From JADMIH01 sp036399775 (GTDB taxonomy: Bacteria > Chloroflexota > Chloroflexia > QHBQ01 > JADMIH01): DNA of 64,000 nucleotides. Location: assembly GCA_036399775.1 (NCBI GenBank), contig DASWMJ010000091.1:1-64000 (forward strand), in the 5' to 3' direction. Numbering within the stretch: position 1 is the first letter of the stretch; the number at the start of each line of letters is the position of its first letter. The notes beneath the pieces were generated by a model that saw only the letters and a list, made by a program, of their open reading frames with translations, had not been told where the DNA came from and made no database searches. Position numbers and translations under genes: made by a program. Of the stretch, positions 6,445 to 15,114 are shown piece by piece.

Positions 6445-9366
6445 CTAAGGCAGGCAACTAATCTTTGCGGGTGGCTCCGGCCACTCTGCCGGACTGTGGC
6501 GCAGCCGCGAAGGAGGCACTATCTCCCGCACTCCATCTGGGCGCGTCCAGGTCCACTCAAGGCCGTTGAAGTTGCCGGTAGCATCGAGGTCCAGCCGTAC
6601 CTTGTGCCAGCCCTCCGGCAGGGCTAGTGTGGCAGTTACTCCCCGGAAGTCACCCCCGAAGAAGCTGTCGGGTGTCACCGGCGCGTTATCGCACAGGTCT
6701 ATCTCCACTACGCCGTCCAGCGCCAGCCGAGCATGCGCGTCGGTGCGTAGCTCCATACCGTAAAGCCCACCTTCCGCGTACACCTCCCCTTCCCACCGGA
6801 TGAGGTCGCCCCCTCCTGTAACGGGTGCGAGCGGTACCAGGTCGGGGTCTCGCTCCCCTGGAAGCGGTATGGGAAGGCCGGTATCTAGGGCGCTATCGGT
6901 CCTCAAGACGCCCGACCCAACAAAAGGATCGATGCGATGCGTTATTGATGTGCCGTTCATGGTCGCGGCAAGACCCTTGTCGGGCGGTTGCGGCCACAAT
7001 AGCGTGCTCTCCACCTCAGCAGCCTCAGCGCCACCCTCCTGCAACAGCAGCCGAAGATCGCGCGGGCCGTCCAACCCGATCTCCACACTGAAGGGCAGCC
7101 ACCCTTTATCAATCGTGACGGGCGCACCGGATTCTACACGTTCACCCTGGACCCGCAAGACGCTACCACCCGCGCCTTCCACGAAGAGACGTTGGGGCGC
7201 GTTACCTTCCGTAAAGAAAGCGCCGCTCCAGGTGGCGGTCACTGGATAGATAATTCCTACATCATCGGGTAGAGCACCCACTGACGGCACCTCACCCTGC
7301 CACGTTACATCACCTGACAGGCCGGGGCTGAGCGTGAGGAGCACGCCATACCTGTCCATAGCTTGCGCGGCAGTCACCCGGTACGTCATGCCTGCCGGGC
7401 CGCCGGGTGTCTGCATTGGCTCGACACGCCCATCTGGGTAATATTCCCGCACTAAAGGGAGGTATTGGGCCTGGTCGGCGTTATTGAAGACGAACACGAG
7501 GTCTTTTGATGGGTCGCCCACCAGGGGCAGCGCGCGGCTGGGGTTGAGAAAGTCGCTGGCCTCAATATGGGGGGCCATCATATCGCGTATCTCAGGGTAA
7601 AAGGTCTGCCGCGAGTTGCCCACGAACCTCACGCGGTCATTTGCGTCCAGGGTAGCCAGGAATCGCCCTTGCGCGGCCTCAAAGGATGGTGGGACCTGGG
7701 CAGGGTACGCCACCAGGTAATAATAGCCGTTGGCGAGCGCCAGCCCGGACATGGCAACCCCTACCAGGACGCAACCCCCAAGCCACCACCTGCGGCCCAA
7801 CCGCCCCAGCCATTTGAGCCACAGGGCCGGAAGAGTCGCCAACACCAGAAAGAAGGCGGGAAAAGCGGGTGCCCACCGTGCGAAGGCAGGGATGTGCTCC
7901 TGCGCCACCAGCGTGCCTCCGACGAAGACCACGCTGGTGCCCCACAGCAGCAAGAGGAACGCGCCCGGCTGCCGCCATCTCGATGCAAGTACGCCCACTC
8001 CCAACAGCACGAGCAAAGCGGCATGCGGCGTGAGGAACGGCCCCCAGTAAACGTTGTCCCGGCTGCGAATCACGCTCAAGCTGAGGAAGTTGTTCCACAC
8101 CAGGGGCGACAGGCTGTTCCAGTCGGCTACTATCTGCTCCCAGGTTGCCGGGATTACCGGCGGCACGTTCATGCGGGTAAGGCCCCGCCCCGCCCACATC
8201 TCAGGGTGGCTGACGAAATAGGCGAGCAAAGGCCCGAAACCCACCACGAAGCCCACACCTACCAACGCGAGATGACCAGCCAAAGCGCACGCCTCCCTGA
8301 AGTGGAACACCGCCAGGTAAGCCAGGAAGGTCACGAGCAGGTAGGGGAGCAGCCGTGTGCCGTAGTAGGTATACATGCTGAGGCCGGCCGCCAACCCCGC
8401 CCATGCGAAGTCGGCTGGCCTGCGTGATTGCAGCCCTTTGAGTAGATAGTAGAAGCAGACGGTCCAGAAGAAAGGCGTAGTCATGTTGACTATGGAGACG
8501 CGGCTGTAGTGGACGGCCACCGCCGAAGTAGCCCACGCAAAGGCCGCGATGGTAGCCGCCACCCTACCCGCCAGCAGCCGCCCCAGTGCGTAGATAGGTA
8601 CAACCGTCAGCGCGCCCACGAGCGCCACCCCCAGGCGCACGCCACCCAGCCCCGTGCCCACAATATGCATGAGGCCGCCCGAAAAGAGGAAGGGCATGCT
8701 GGGCAGGCTGGTGCTGTGCCAGGTGGTTGTGAAGATGGAGATGGGCGGTCCTTTATAGAAGCGCATAGCCTCTGTGTAGGCTATCGCCTCGTCGTAGTGG
8801 AAGCGCCAGGGGATGTCGTTTAGCCAGGCGCAATAAGTGAAGAGCGCCAGCATCACCAACCCACCGAAAGCGACGATCTCGCCCCGTGTCCAGGGCGGCC
8901 CAACAACGTCATTCCTGCCCGAAGGATGCCAACGGGCGCACGCCGCGACCAGCAGGGTCATGCTCGCCAGCCATAACACCCCTTGCAGTCCGAACACTTC
9001 GCCGGGAGCGGCAAACCATGCCAGGATACCACCCCAACATAGGAGCAGCGATCCGGCCATCGCGGATATACGTAGGGCCAACTCGCGCCGCGATTCTATA
9101 CGTATAGTGCTCGGCGGATCGTGGGGCGCAAACAGAGGCCTCTCCGGCGTGCTACCCCATGCCAGACCCGTCACTAGCATAGCTGTAAGCAGTAAGGCCG
9201 CGCCGAGTACGCGCCACTCTTGTAAGAATAAGAGTGCCTCGCCAAGCCCGCCCAACAGTAACGCGAACGTTCCTAGCGTCGCCACACGATTGGTAGGGAT
9301 GAACCGCATCCATTTAGGAGGTGATATAGCTATGTCGGCACCCGCATCATGCTCTGCACGGCTCAT
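6445..9366 (-). CDS. GT39-like polytopic glycosyltransferase with C-terminal PA14-like domain
   Basis: 973 residues. The first about 580 hold roughly a dozen membrane segments and resemble the ArnT/protein-mannosyltransferase class (GT39/GT-C). An Asp-Glu pair in a first extracytoplasmic loop (WRFHYDEAIAY, about residues 186-196) matches the catalytic acid position of that fold. The segment after the last membrane helix (from about 585) is extracytoplasmic. Its last about 120 residues (ELRTDAHARLALDGVVEID..., GWHKVRLDLDATGNFNG) look like a PA14-type sugar-binding sandwich. It should transfer a sugar from a polyprenyl-phosphate donor onto an external acceptor. Stands alone on the minus strand. 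No good Shine-Dalgarno at 9366, so the start is uncertain. Confidence 0.8.
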   Translation of the reverse strand: MSRAEHDAGADIAISPPKWMRFIPTNRVATLGTFALLLGGLGEALLFLQEWRVLGAALLLTAMLVTGLAWGSTPERPLFAPHDPPSTIRIESRRELALRISAMAGSLLLCWGGILAWFAAPGEVFGLQGVLWLASMTLLVAACARWHPSGRNDVVGPPWTRGEIVAFGGLVMLALFTYCAWLNDIPWRFHYDEAIAYTEAMRFYKGPPISIFTTTWHSTSLPSMPFLFSGGLMHIVGTGLGGVRLGVALVGALTVVPIYALGRLLAGRVAATIAAFAWATSAVAVHYSRVSIVNMTTPFFWTVCFYYLLKGLQSRRPADFAWAGLAAGLSMYTYYGTRLLPYLLVTFLAYLAVFHFREACALAGHLALVGVGFVVGFGPLLAYFVSHPEMWAGRGLTRMNVPPVIPATWEQIVADWNSLSPLVWNNFLSLSVIRSRDNVYWGPFLTPHAALLVLLGVGVLASRWRQPGAFLLLLWGTSVVFVGGTLVAQEHIPAFARWAPAFPAFFLVLATLPALWLKWLGRLGRRWWLGGCVLVGVAMSGLALANGYYYLVAYPAQVPPSFEAAQGRFLATLDANDRVRFVGNSRQTFYPEIRDMMAPHIEASDFLNPSRALPLVGDPSKDLVFVFNNADQAQYLPLVREYYPDGRVEPMQTPGGPAGMTYRVTAAQAMDRYGVLLTLSPGLSGDVTWQGEVPSVGALPDDVGIIYPVTATWSGAFFTEGNAPQRLFVEGAGGSVLRVQGERVESGAPVTIDKGWLPFSVEIGLDGPRDLRLLLQEGGAEAAEVESTLLWPQPPDKGLAATMNGTSITHRIDPFVGSGVLRTDSALDTGLPIPLPGERDPDLVPLAPVTGGGDLIRWEGEVYAEGGLYGMELRTDAHARLALDGVVEIDLCDNAPVTPDSFFGGDFRGVTATLALPEGWHKVRLDLDATGNFNGLEWTWTRPDGVREIVPPSRLRHSPAEWPEPPAKISCLP

Positions 9367-9435
9367 TCACGCATTTTAACGTAAGTGAGGCAGTTGGGGA
9401 AGAAAGGTTATCTGGAAGGGTAGAGGGTTTGAGCG

Positions 9436-9837
9436 TCAGCCTTCGGAGATGAGGACCAATTTATCAATGTGCGCGAAATGCTTACGGTTGTGAGAGACGA
9501 GAGGTAGGTTATTTGCGATGGCTGTTGCGGCAATCCAGGCATCTGCCGTATTTATTTTGCGACCTTTCCTTTGTTCAGTCTCAACTACTTCAGCCCACAT
9601 ACGGCATAAGGTTCTGCTGGAGCGATGCATAGCAAATTGCTTCAAGTAGGCGTTGAGGCGAGCTATGCGAGCCGCACCCCAGTTGTTGTGCAACACCCAT
9701 CTTTCTAGTTCGGCTATAGACATGAAAGAAACCGTCAGTAATCTGCCGGTCAAGTGAGGCCGGTACAAATCAGCCTCATCTGCATCCTTGAATAGGTAGG
9801 AGATTACATCAGTATCCACGACGCAAGCAGAGGTCAC
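9436..9837 (-). CDS. VapC-family PIN-domain toxin
   Basis: A 133-residue PIN-domain ribonuclease. Acidic residues expected to hold Mg2+ are visible: Asp in VVDTDVISYL (about residue 8), Glu in SIAELE (about 43), and Asp in NTADAWIAATA (about 99), followed by a late His/Asn loop. It overlaps the upstream HTH gene by 4 nt, the usual arrangement of a type II toxin-antitoxin operon with the antitoxin first. Likely cleaves tRNA or rRNA when freed; that is family knowledge. Confidence 0.9.
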   Translation of the reverse strand: MTSACVVDTDVISYLFKDADEADLYRPHLTGRLLTVSFMSIAELERWVLHNNWGAARIARLNAYLKQFAMHRSSRTLCRMWAEVVETEQRKGRKINTADAWIAATAIANNLPLVSHNRKHFAHIDKLVLISEG

Positions 9838-10250
9838 GGGGCGCTTCCTGTTGGTAAGTCATCGCCGTTACCTTCATCGCGCCACTGTCGAATAGTCTTG
9901 ATGAAATCCTCTATGCTTTCGTCTTCAGGCCAGAAATCGCCTAATAAAGAATTGAAGTCGGTAATCGGCTTTACCCCCTGCTCCTTTGCCAGCATCTCTA
10001 CAGTATGCTGCTTATAAAAATCGGAGGTGTCTTGCCCTGTTCGATCATCACCATTTAATGTGCTAAACTCCACAACCTCATCCGGATGTACGTTCAACAC
10101 GCTCGCAATCTTGCGAATTGTGGTCAGCTTGGGCCTATTTCCCCTTTGTATCCTCTGGACCGTTTTGGCCGAGACGCCCGCCTTATTCGCTAATTCTTCA
10201 ATCGTCAGGTAGGCTCTTATCCGGTGTTGTTCTAGTGTAAGCTGAGGCAT
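9834..10250 (-). CDS. XRE-type helix-turn-helix antitoxin
   Basis: 138 residues from the ATG at 10250, chosen because GGGAGGG lies just upstream; the frame could extend to 10412 but without support. The N-terminal half is a clear XRE HTH (LTIEELANKAGVSAKTVQRI, about residues 15-34), and the C-terminal half is an acidic tail that would wrap the PIN toxin. Pairing of VapC-like toxins with XRE-type rather than AbrB- or RHH-type antitoxins is less common. It probably represses its own promoter, which would lie in 10251-10423, shared with divergent pepN. Confidence 0.8.
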   Translation of the reverse strand: MPQLTLEQHRIRAYLTIEELANKAGVSAKTVQRIQRGNRPKLTTIRKIASVLNVHPDEVVEFSTLNGDDRTGQDTSDFYKQHTVEMLAKEQGVKPITDFNSLLGDFWPEDESIEDFIKTIRQWRDEGNGDDLPTGSAP

Positions 10251-10412
10251 ATGTCCCTCCCCATCTTGTGCTCGCATACCTTGCTCTTTATGACCGACAA
10301 TACCATCTACACGATAACAGTATACATCTCCGTTTCCTACCAAACAACAGACGCTAACAGGCACGAGCCCGAAAATACATCGGCGGACCGATACGACGTT
10401 CCCCTGCCTCAT

Positions 10413-10422
10413 GCTATATAAT
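10413..10422 (+). promoter_or_regulatory. -10 region of pepN
   Basis: TATAAT at 10417-10422, about 30 bp ahead of the pepN start, with no convincing -35. It faces away from the divergent antitoxin gene. Confidence 0.45.
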
Positions 10423-10453
10423 TGTGAAGATTAATATCTTACCAGGAGCAGAA

Positions 10454-13027
10454 ATGAACCCCAATCCGAAAGCATACCGGCTGCCCACCCACGCCCTCCC
10501 CAGGCGTTATGACATCAAGATAGACGCCCGGCTGGGCCGCCAGGCTGTGCACGGCAGCGTCACCATCCAACTGGATATACGCGAGTCGCGCAATGTGATA
10601 GAGCTACACGCCCGCGACATGCTGCTGTCGAAGGCCACCCTCACAGTTGGCGACAGGACGCTCGATGGTGACATCACCCAGGACGAAGAGCGCGAGATGG
10701 CCGCCATCAAGTTCGATGAGTCGCTCCCCACCGGAGAGGCCACTCTCCATATAACCTTCGACGGCGCTGTGAGCAGCGGCCTCGAAGGTCTCTACCTGGC
10801 GAAAGACGGCCCCGAAGAGTGCCTATGTACCCAATGCGAAGAGACCGACGCCCGCGCCGTCTTCCCCTGCTTCGATGAGCCTACCTTCAAGGCGCAGTTC
10901 GCCTGGGAAGTCACCACCGCGCCCGAACACACCGTCCTCGCCAACGGACCATGCATAGACGTGAAAGAGAGCGAGAACGGCAAAACGTGGACCTTCGCGC
11001 CCAGCAAGACCATGTCCAGCTACCTCGTAGCCCTGGTCATAGGCGACGTGGCCTCCACAGAGGAGCAGGTAGTCAACGGCATCCCCCTCCGGGTGTGGGC
11101 GCTGAAAGGCAAAGAGGAGATGGGCGAGTTCGCCAACGGCTTCACCGCCCGCCTCCTCCCCTGGTATGAAGAATACTTCGACGCGCCGTACCACTTCGAC
11201 AAGCTCGACCAGGCAGCCGTGCCGGGCTTCTCGGCGGGCGCGATGGAGAACAGCGGCCTCGTGATCTACCGCCAATCGGCCCTCATTATGAACCCGGAGA
11301 CGGCGTCATGGTACGCCGAGAAGCGCATCGCCCACGTCGTGGCGCACGAGTTTGCCCATATGTGGTTCGGCAACCTCGTCACTATGAAATGGTGGGACGA
11401 CCTGTGGCTGAACGAAGCCTTCGCCGAGTGGATCAGCCACAAATCGGTCAACGCCCTGCAACCCGACTACGAGATATGGAACGACTTCCAGACCGGCAAG
11501 AACGAAGCCCTTGCCGATGACGCCCTGGAAAGCACCCACCCCATCTACAGCCCCGTAGAGACCCCGGCTGAGGCAACCGAACTATTCGACAACATCACCT
11601 ACGACAAGGGCTGCGCCGTCATGCATATGCTGGAGAACTTCCTGGGCGATGAAGCTTTCCGCGCCGGGCTGCGCACCTATATGAAGGAGTTTGCTGAGAG
11701 CAACGCGGCGGGCGCGGACCTGTGGCGGCACCTACAGAACGCCGCAGGCCAGCCCGTCACCGACATCATGACCAGTTGGATTACCCAGGGCGGTTATCCC
11801 ATCTTGAAGATAGCCCTGGACGGCAACACCCTCAGCCTGAGCCAGCGCAGGTTCTTCTCCACGCCGGACGTAGGCGCGAACAACGAGCAGCTATGGCACA
11901 TCCCGCTCATCATCCGTTACGAGGATGGTGAGGGTGTACATACCCAGCGCGCCCTCATGTCGGAGCGCGAGGCTACCGTGACTCTCAACGTGGCGGGCGA
12001 TCTCAAGTGGGTGTACCCCAACGCCGACGAGATCGGCTTCTACCGGCAGAACCCGGACCGCAACATGGTCAAGAATGTGCTCGCCAACCTGGACAAGCTC
12101 ACTCCCCTTGAGCAGATGGGCCTGGTGGGCGACCAGTGGGCGCTCGTTCGCAACGGCAGCCAGTCTATAGCACAGTTCCTGGACGTGCTCTCCGCTTTAT
12201 CGGGCACCGACAATTACAGCGTACTCGAAAAGGTGGTGGGCCGCCTGCACTCGATAGACACCCTCCTGGAAGAAGCCGGGGATGAGGTCGCCATAGCGAA
12301 GTTCCGCGCATGGGTAGACGCCGCTTTCAAGGAGAAGCTGAATACGCTTGGGTTCGAGCCTAAAGCGGGCGAGTCGCAGAACGACGCCCAGAGGCGCGTT
12401 TCCCTGGTAAACGCTATGACCACCCTGGCTCAGAACCCGCAGGCCATAAAGCAGGCCGAGCAGTGGGCCGAGCGAGAAGCCGCCGACCCTGCCTCGGTGG
12501 ATGCGAACCTGGCGGGCATATTCGTGGGCGCGGCTGCCTATTTCGGTGACCGCGAGCGCTTCGACAAGTATGTTGATGTTTACGTCAATCGCCGGGAGAA
12601 CGGCGCTTCCCCCCAGGAGACCAATCGCTACCTCTACTCCTTCGCCACCTTCCGCAAGGGAGAGCTTGTAGATCGCACTTTGGAAATGCTCGATGAGAAA
12701 GTGCTGCCCCTGGAATCGATAGGACCCATCCTGCGCCAGATGTTCAACGAGCACCACGCACAGTTGCACGCCTGGGAATACGTCAAAAGCCACTGGCAGG
12801 TTATACGCAACCTGGGCGACATGTGGACCAACTTCCTGGTGGATAGCATGGGTAACCTCCCCGCCGACAAGCGCGACGCCTTCGTTGCCTTCATGAGCGA
12901 GAACCTGACGGGCGGGGTCGCGGAGAAGAGCTACGCTCGCGCCCTCGAAACGATCGACCAACTGGCCGAGTTCAAGGCACGCACGAAAGACGATCTGGTG
13001 GGCTGGTTCGCAGGAGCCAGAAGTTAG
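10454..13027 (+). CDS. pepN: Aminopeptidase N (M1 family)
   Basis: Cytoplasmic zinc aminopeptidase that removes N-terminal residues from peptides. The exopeptidase motif GAMEN is at about residue 262. The zinc motif HEFAHMWFGNLVTMKWWDDLWLNEAFAEW starts at about residue 298 (HExxH plus the second Glu). The C-terminal ERAP1-like helical domain follows, giving 857 residues, normal for the family. The ATG at 10454 follows CAGGAG at 10443-10448; an in-frame ATG at 10424 is less likely. The last codons and the stop (13025-13027) fall inside a heptameric repeat array, so the repeat has supplied or replaced the final residues. Confidence 0.97.
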   Translation: MNPNPKAYRLPTHALPRRYDIKIDARLGRQAVHGSVTIQLDIRESRNVIELHARDMLLSKATLTVGDRTLDGDITQDEEREMAAIKFDESLPTGEATLHITFDGAVSSGLEGLYLAKDGPEECLCTQCEETDARAVFPCFDEPTFKAQFAWEVTTAPEHTVLANGPCIDVKESENGKTWTFAPSKTMSSYLVALVIGDVASTEEQVVNGIPLRVWALKGKEEMGEFANGFTARLLPWYEEYFDAPYHFDKLDQAAVPGFSAGAMENSGLVIYRQSALIMNPETASWYAEKRIAHVVAHEFAHMWFGNLVTMKWWDDLWLNEAFAEWISHKSVNALQPDYEIWNDFQTGKNEALADDALESTHPIYSPVETPAEATELFDNITYDKGCAVMHMLENFLGDEAFRAGLRTYMKEFAESNAAGADLWRHLQNAAGQPVTDIMTSWITQGGYPILKIALDGNTLSLSQRRFFSTPDVGANNEQLWHIPLIIRYEDGEGVHTQRALMSEREATVTLNVAGDLKWVYPNADEIGFYRQNPDRNMVKNVLANLDKLTPLEQMGLVGDQWALVRNGSQSIAQFLDVLSALSGTDNYSVLEKVVGRLHSIDTLLEEAGDEVAIAKFRAWVDAAFKEKLNTLGFEPKAGESQNDAQRRVSLVNAMTTLAQNPQAIKQAEQWAEREAADPASVDANLAGIFVGAAAYFGDRERFDKYVDVYVNRRENGASPQETNRYLYSFATFRKGELVDRTLEMLDEKVLPLESIGPILRQMFNEHHAQLHAWEYVKSHWQVIRNLGDMWTNFLVDSMGNLPADKRDAFVAFMSENLTGGVAEKSYARALETIDQLAEFKARTKDDLVGWFAGARS

Positions 13028-13132
13028 AAATTAGAAATTAGAAGTTAGAAGTTAGAAGTTAGAAGTTAGAAGTACCGTAAGCAAGTAAGCTGATTTCTGA
13101 TTTCTGATTTCTAATTTCTAACTTCTAACTTC
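13019..13132. repeat. Heptameric array and its inverted copy (word AGAAGTT)
   Basis: Seven-plus head-to-tail units of AGAAGTT or AGAAATT (13019-13074) are followed after 17 nt by six units of the reverse complement (13091-13132). A transcript would fold into a long imperfect hairpin between pepN and the MFS gene. The pepN stop codon is inside the first unit. Confidence 0.9.
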
Positions 13133-13138
13133 CGCGTA

Positions 13139-14344
13139 ATGCAAGCTAACCCTCGACTTCCCTTGCGCGTCGTCCTCGCTTATGCCGCTTTCGTGATGAT
13201 TGGCGCGCAGGACGGCGCGATTGGCGTGCTCCTGCCCAGCATACAGGGCGCGTTCAGCATAGACAAATCAACTGTCTCGATACTCTTCCTCTTCGGCACG
13301 TCGGGATACCTCCTGGCGGCATTCAGCAGCGGTTTGCTGGTGGAGCGGCTTGGCACCCGGCTCTTCCTCACGTTGGGCGGTTGCGCGTTCGTGCTGGGGT
13401 CGGTGGGCGTATGGGTGGCATTCTCGTTCCCGGTGATGGTGTTGTCCTTCATGGCGCTGGCGTTCGGCGTTGGCGTGATTGACGCGGGCCTCAACACCTA
13501 CATCGCCGGGCTGCCAAACAACACGGGGCTGCTCAATTACCTCCACGCCTGCTATGGTTTGGGTGCCCTTATCGGGCCGATAGTAGCTTCCACGCTCCTG
13601 GCGCTATCTATTGCCTGGAATAGCGTTTACCTCTTGTGGGGCATCGTAGGGCTGGCTATGGCGCTTGGCTTATGGTTGGCGTTTCGCGGGCTAGGAAGGG
13701 TAGGCCACACCCAGGGCGGTGGGAAGCAGGGGCGTAACGTATTGCTTTCGGCGCTCGGCCTGCGGGTAGTGTGGCTGGCGGCGGTCTTCCTGCTGCTCTA
13801 CGTGGGAGGTGAAGTGAGCCTGGGGAGCTGGACCTATAGCCTCTTCACCGAGGAGCGGGACTTCGCTCCATTGATAGCGGGCTGGACCGTGAGCGGCTTC
13901 TGGATGGGCCTGACGCTTGGCCGCCTCTTGCTGGGCAGGGTGGCCGCGCGTATAGGGGACCACAATCTAGTCCAGCTATGCCTGGCGGGCACCATCGTGG
14001 GCCTGGTGCTGGTATGGCTGTCACCGTTCCAGCCCATAGCGGCAATCGGACTCTGGCTGACCGGCTTCAGCCTCGGCCCCATCTTCCCCACTGCTATAGC
14101 CATCATGTCGCGAATGGTAGTCCCACGCCTGCTACCCAGCGCCATAGGGTTTGCCGCCAGTGCAGGTAGCGCGGGCGCGGCCTTCTTCCCCTGGCTCGCG
14201 GGCAACCTCGCTGAAGGCTTCGGCCTGTGGACGCTCATGCCCTACGTTATGGCGGTCTCAATCCTGATGCTCGCGGTCTGGTGGGCTTTTCAATCGCAGC
14301 CTACTCTCGAGGCTGGACCTGCTAAGATGGAGGATGCTGTTTGA
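13139..14344 (+). CDS. Major facilitator superfamily transporter
   Basis: 401 residues with about 12 predicted membrane helices in two halves. The first half has the pattern QDGAIGVLLPSIQGAF then a VERLGTR loop typical of MFS loop 2-3; the second repeats it (LGRVAARIG). It resembles the FucP/YbjJ-type group more than drug-H+ antiporters, by the short loops and Gly-rich helices. The substrate cannot be inferred. The ATG at 13139 begins 6 nt after the inverted heptad array and has no Shine-Dalgarno, so either the array separates it from its original leader or a downstream start (Met at residue 18) is used. Confidence 0.85.
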   Translation: MQANPRLPLRVVLAYAAFVMIGAQDGAIGVLLPSIQGAFSIDKSTVSILFLFGTSGYLLAAFSSGLLVERLGTRLFLTLGGCAFVLGSVGVWVAFSFPVMVLSFMALAFGVGVIDAGLNTYIAGLPNNTGLLNYLHACYGLGALIGPIVASTLLALSIAWNSVYLLWGIVGLAMALGLWLAFRGLGRVGHTQGGGKQGRNVLLSALGLRVVWLAAVFLLLYVGGEVSLGSWTYSLFTEERDFAPLIAGWTVSGFWMGLTLGRLLLGRVAARIGDHNLVQLCLAGTIVGLVLVWLSPFQPIAAIGLWLTGFSLGPIFPTAIAIMSRMVVPRLLPSAIGFAASAGSAGAAFFPWLAGNLAEGFGLWTLMPYVMAVSILMLAVWWAFQSQPTLEAGPAKMEDAV

Positions 14345-14347
14345 TGG

Positions 14348-14680
14348 TTACGTTCGTAAGATGCTAATAATGGCATCCGTAGCTTCGTTCAGTTTCACAT
14401 GTCCAATGTTACCAACTTGATAGTTGATGATGTTGCTGTCGGCGGTGAACAACCGGTTTGGGCGGATATTACTGGGACGTTGGAGCGTACCATGTACGAA
14501 ATCGCTGTCCTCAAGAGGGATGGCATACTGGTCTTTCACCGACTGGCTTGTAATCTGGCACAGGACGACATCATCTCCGCTTAGATTGGCGACAACAAGC
14601 GCAGGACGTCTCTTGATTTGGGACAAATTGGAAAATGGAAAGGGCACGACAACTACAGCACCTTTTACAAATGTGCCCAC
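14348..14680 (-). CDS. MazF/PemK-family endoribonuclease toxin
   Basis: 110 residues with the MazF signature: KGAVVVVPFPFSNLSQIKRRPALVVAN near the N-terminus (catalytic Arg in the loop), VVLCQITSQ and RPSNIRPNRLFT. Its start overlaps the end of the upstream HTH gene by 16 nt, so the two are translationally coupled with the antitoxin first. It faces the MFS gene; stops are only 4 bp apart. Predicted sequence-specific mRNA interferase. Confidence 0.88.
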   Translation of the reverse strand: MGTFVKGAVVVVPFPFSNLSQIKRRPALVVANLSGDDVVLCQITSQSVKDQYAIPLEDSDFVHGTLQRPSNIRPNRLFTADSNIINYQVGNIGHVKLNEATDAIISILRT

Positions 14681-14979
14681 GCCTCATCCTCCTCTGGCCG
14701 CAGCCAATCTCGCGCCAGCACCTCTTCGCTCATGAGGGACATCGCATGTGCGTCGGATACTGCTCCGCGACTATGAACGGCAGTATCCTCAGTCTCTCCG
14801 TCGGCATCGTTCTCGAAGTAACGCTCCAATTCTTCCCTGCTGATACGCCATTGTCGCCCGCCTCCAACCTTCTTGCCAGGTAGCCTACCCTCGTTCAGCA
14901 GGCGTCGTATCGTGTAAGGCGTGAGTTTTAGCAATTTCGCGGCTTCATCAACTGTCAGCAAGTCTATAGTCTTCGCCAT
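14665..14979 (-). CDS. Excisionase/MerR-type HTH antitoxin for MazF
   Basis: 104 residues from the ATG at 14979 (GGGGG upstream at good spacing). The N-terminal 50 residues are an excisionase-like winged HTH (LLTVDEAAKLLKLTPYTIRR...GRQWRISREELERYF). The C-terminal part is acidic and ends in DWLRPEEDEAWAHL, the kind of tail that binds a MazF dimer. Most MazF antitoxins carry AbrB or RHH DNA-binding domains. An excisionase-type domain in this position is a less usual pairing, although known from automated annotations. Confidence 0.78.
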   Translation of the reverse strand: MAKTIDLLTVDEAAKLLKLTPYTIRRLLNEGRLPGKKVGGGRQWRISREELERYFENDADGETEDTAVHSRGAVSDAHAMSLMSEEVLARDWLRPEEDEAWAHL

Positions 14980-15099
14980 AGCAAATGCCCCCTTACTATG
15001 CACCCGATGTTAGTCATAATATAACATTAAACAAGGTTATACAATATAAAGGGGATTGCTGTGGGATTTTTGTTACCTCCAGCATCACGCACTAGGTTA

Positions 15100-15108
15100 T
15101 GCTATAAT
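15100..15108 (+). promoter_or_regulatory. Extended -10 promoter of purC
   Basis: TGCTATAAT (TATAAT at 15103-15108) lies 7 nt before the purC ATG, so the transcript starts at or next to the initiation codon, indicating leaderless translation. No good -35 at standard spacing. Confidence 0.7.
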
Positions 15109-15114
15109 CTCCCC

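Noticed and set aside
7567..8427. Long plus-strand frame opposite the GT39-like gene
   Set aside because: Shadow frame with His/Gln/Pro-rich nonsense composition and no start signals.
12197..12961. Long antisense frame within pepN
   Set aside because: It is a GC-rich shadow of the pepN coding frame; the sense protein has full family motifs.
13019..13132. CRISPR array
   Set aside because: Units are 7 nt without spacers, and the second half is an inverted copy. No cas genes are in the window.
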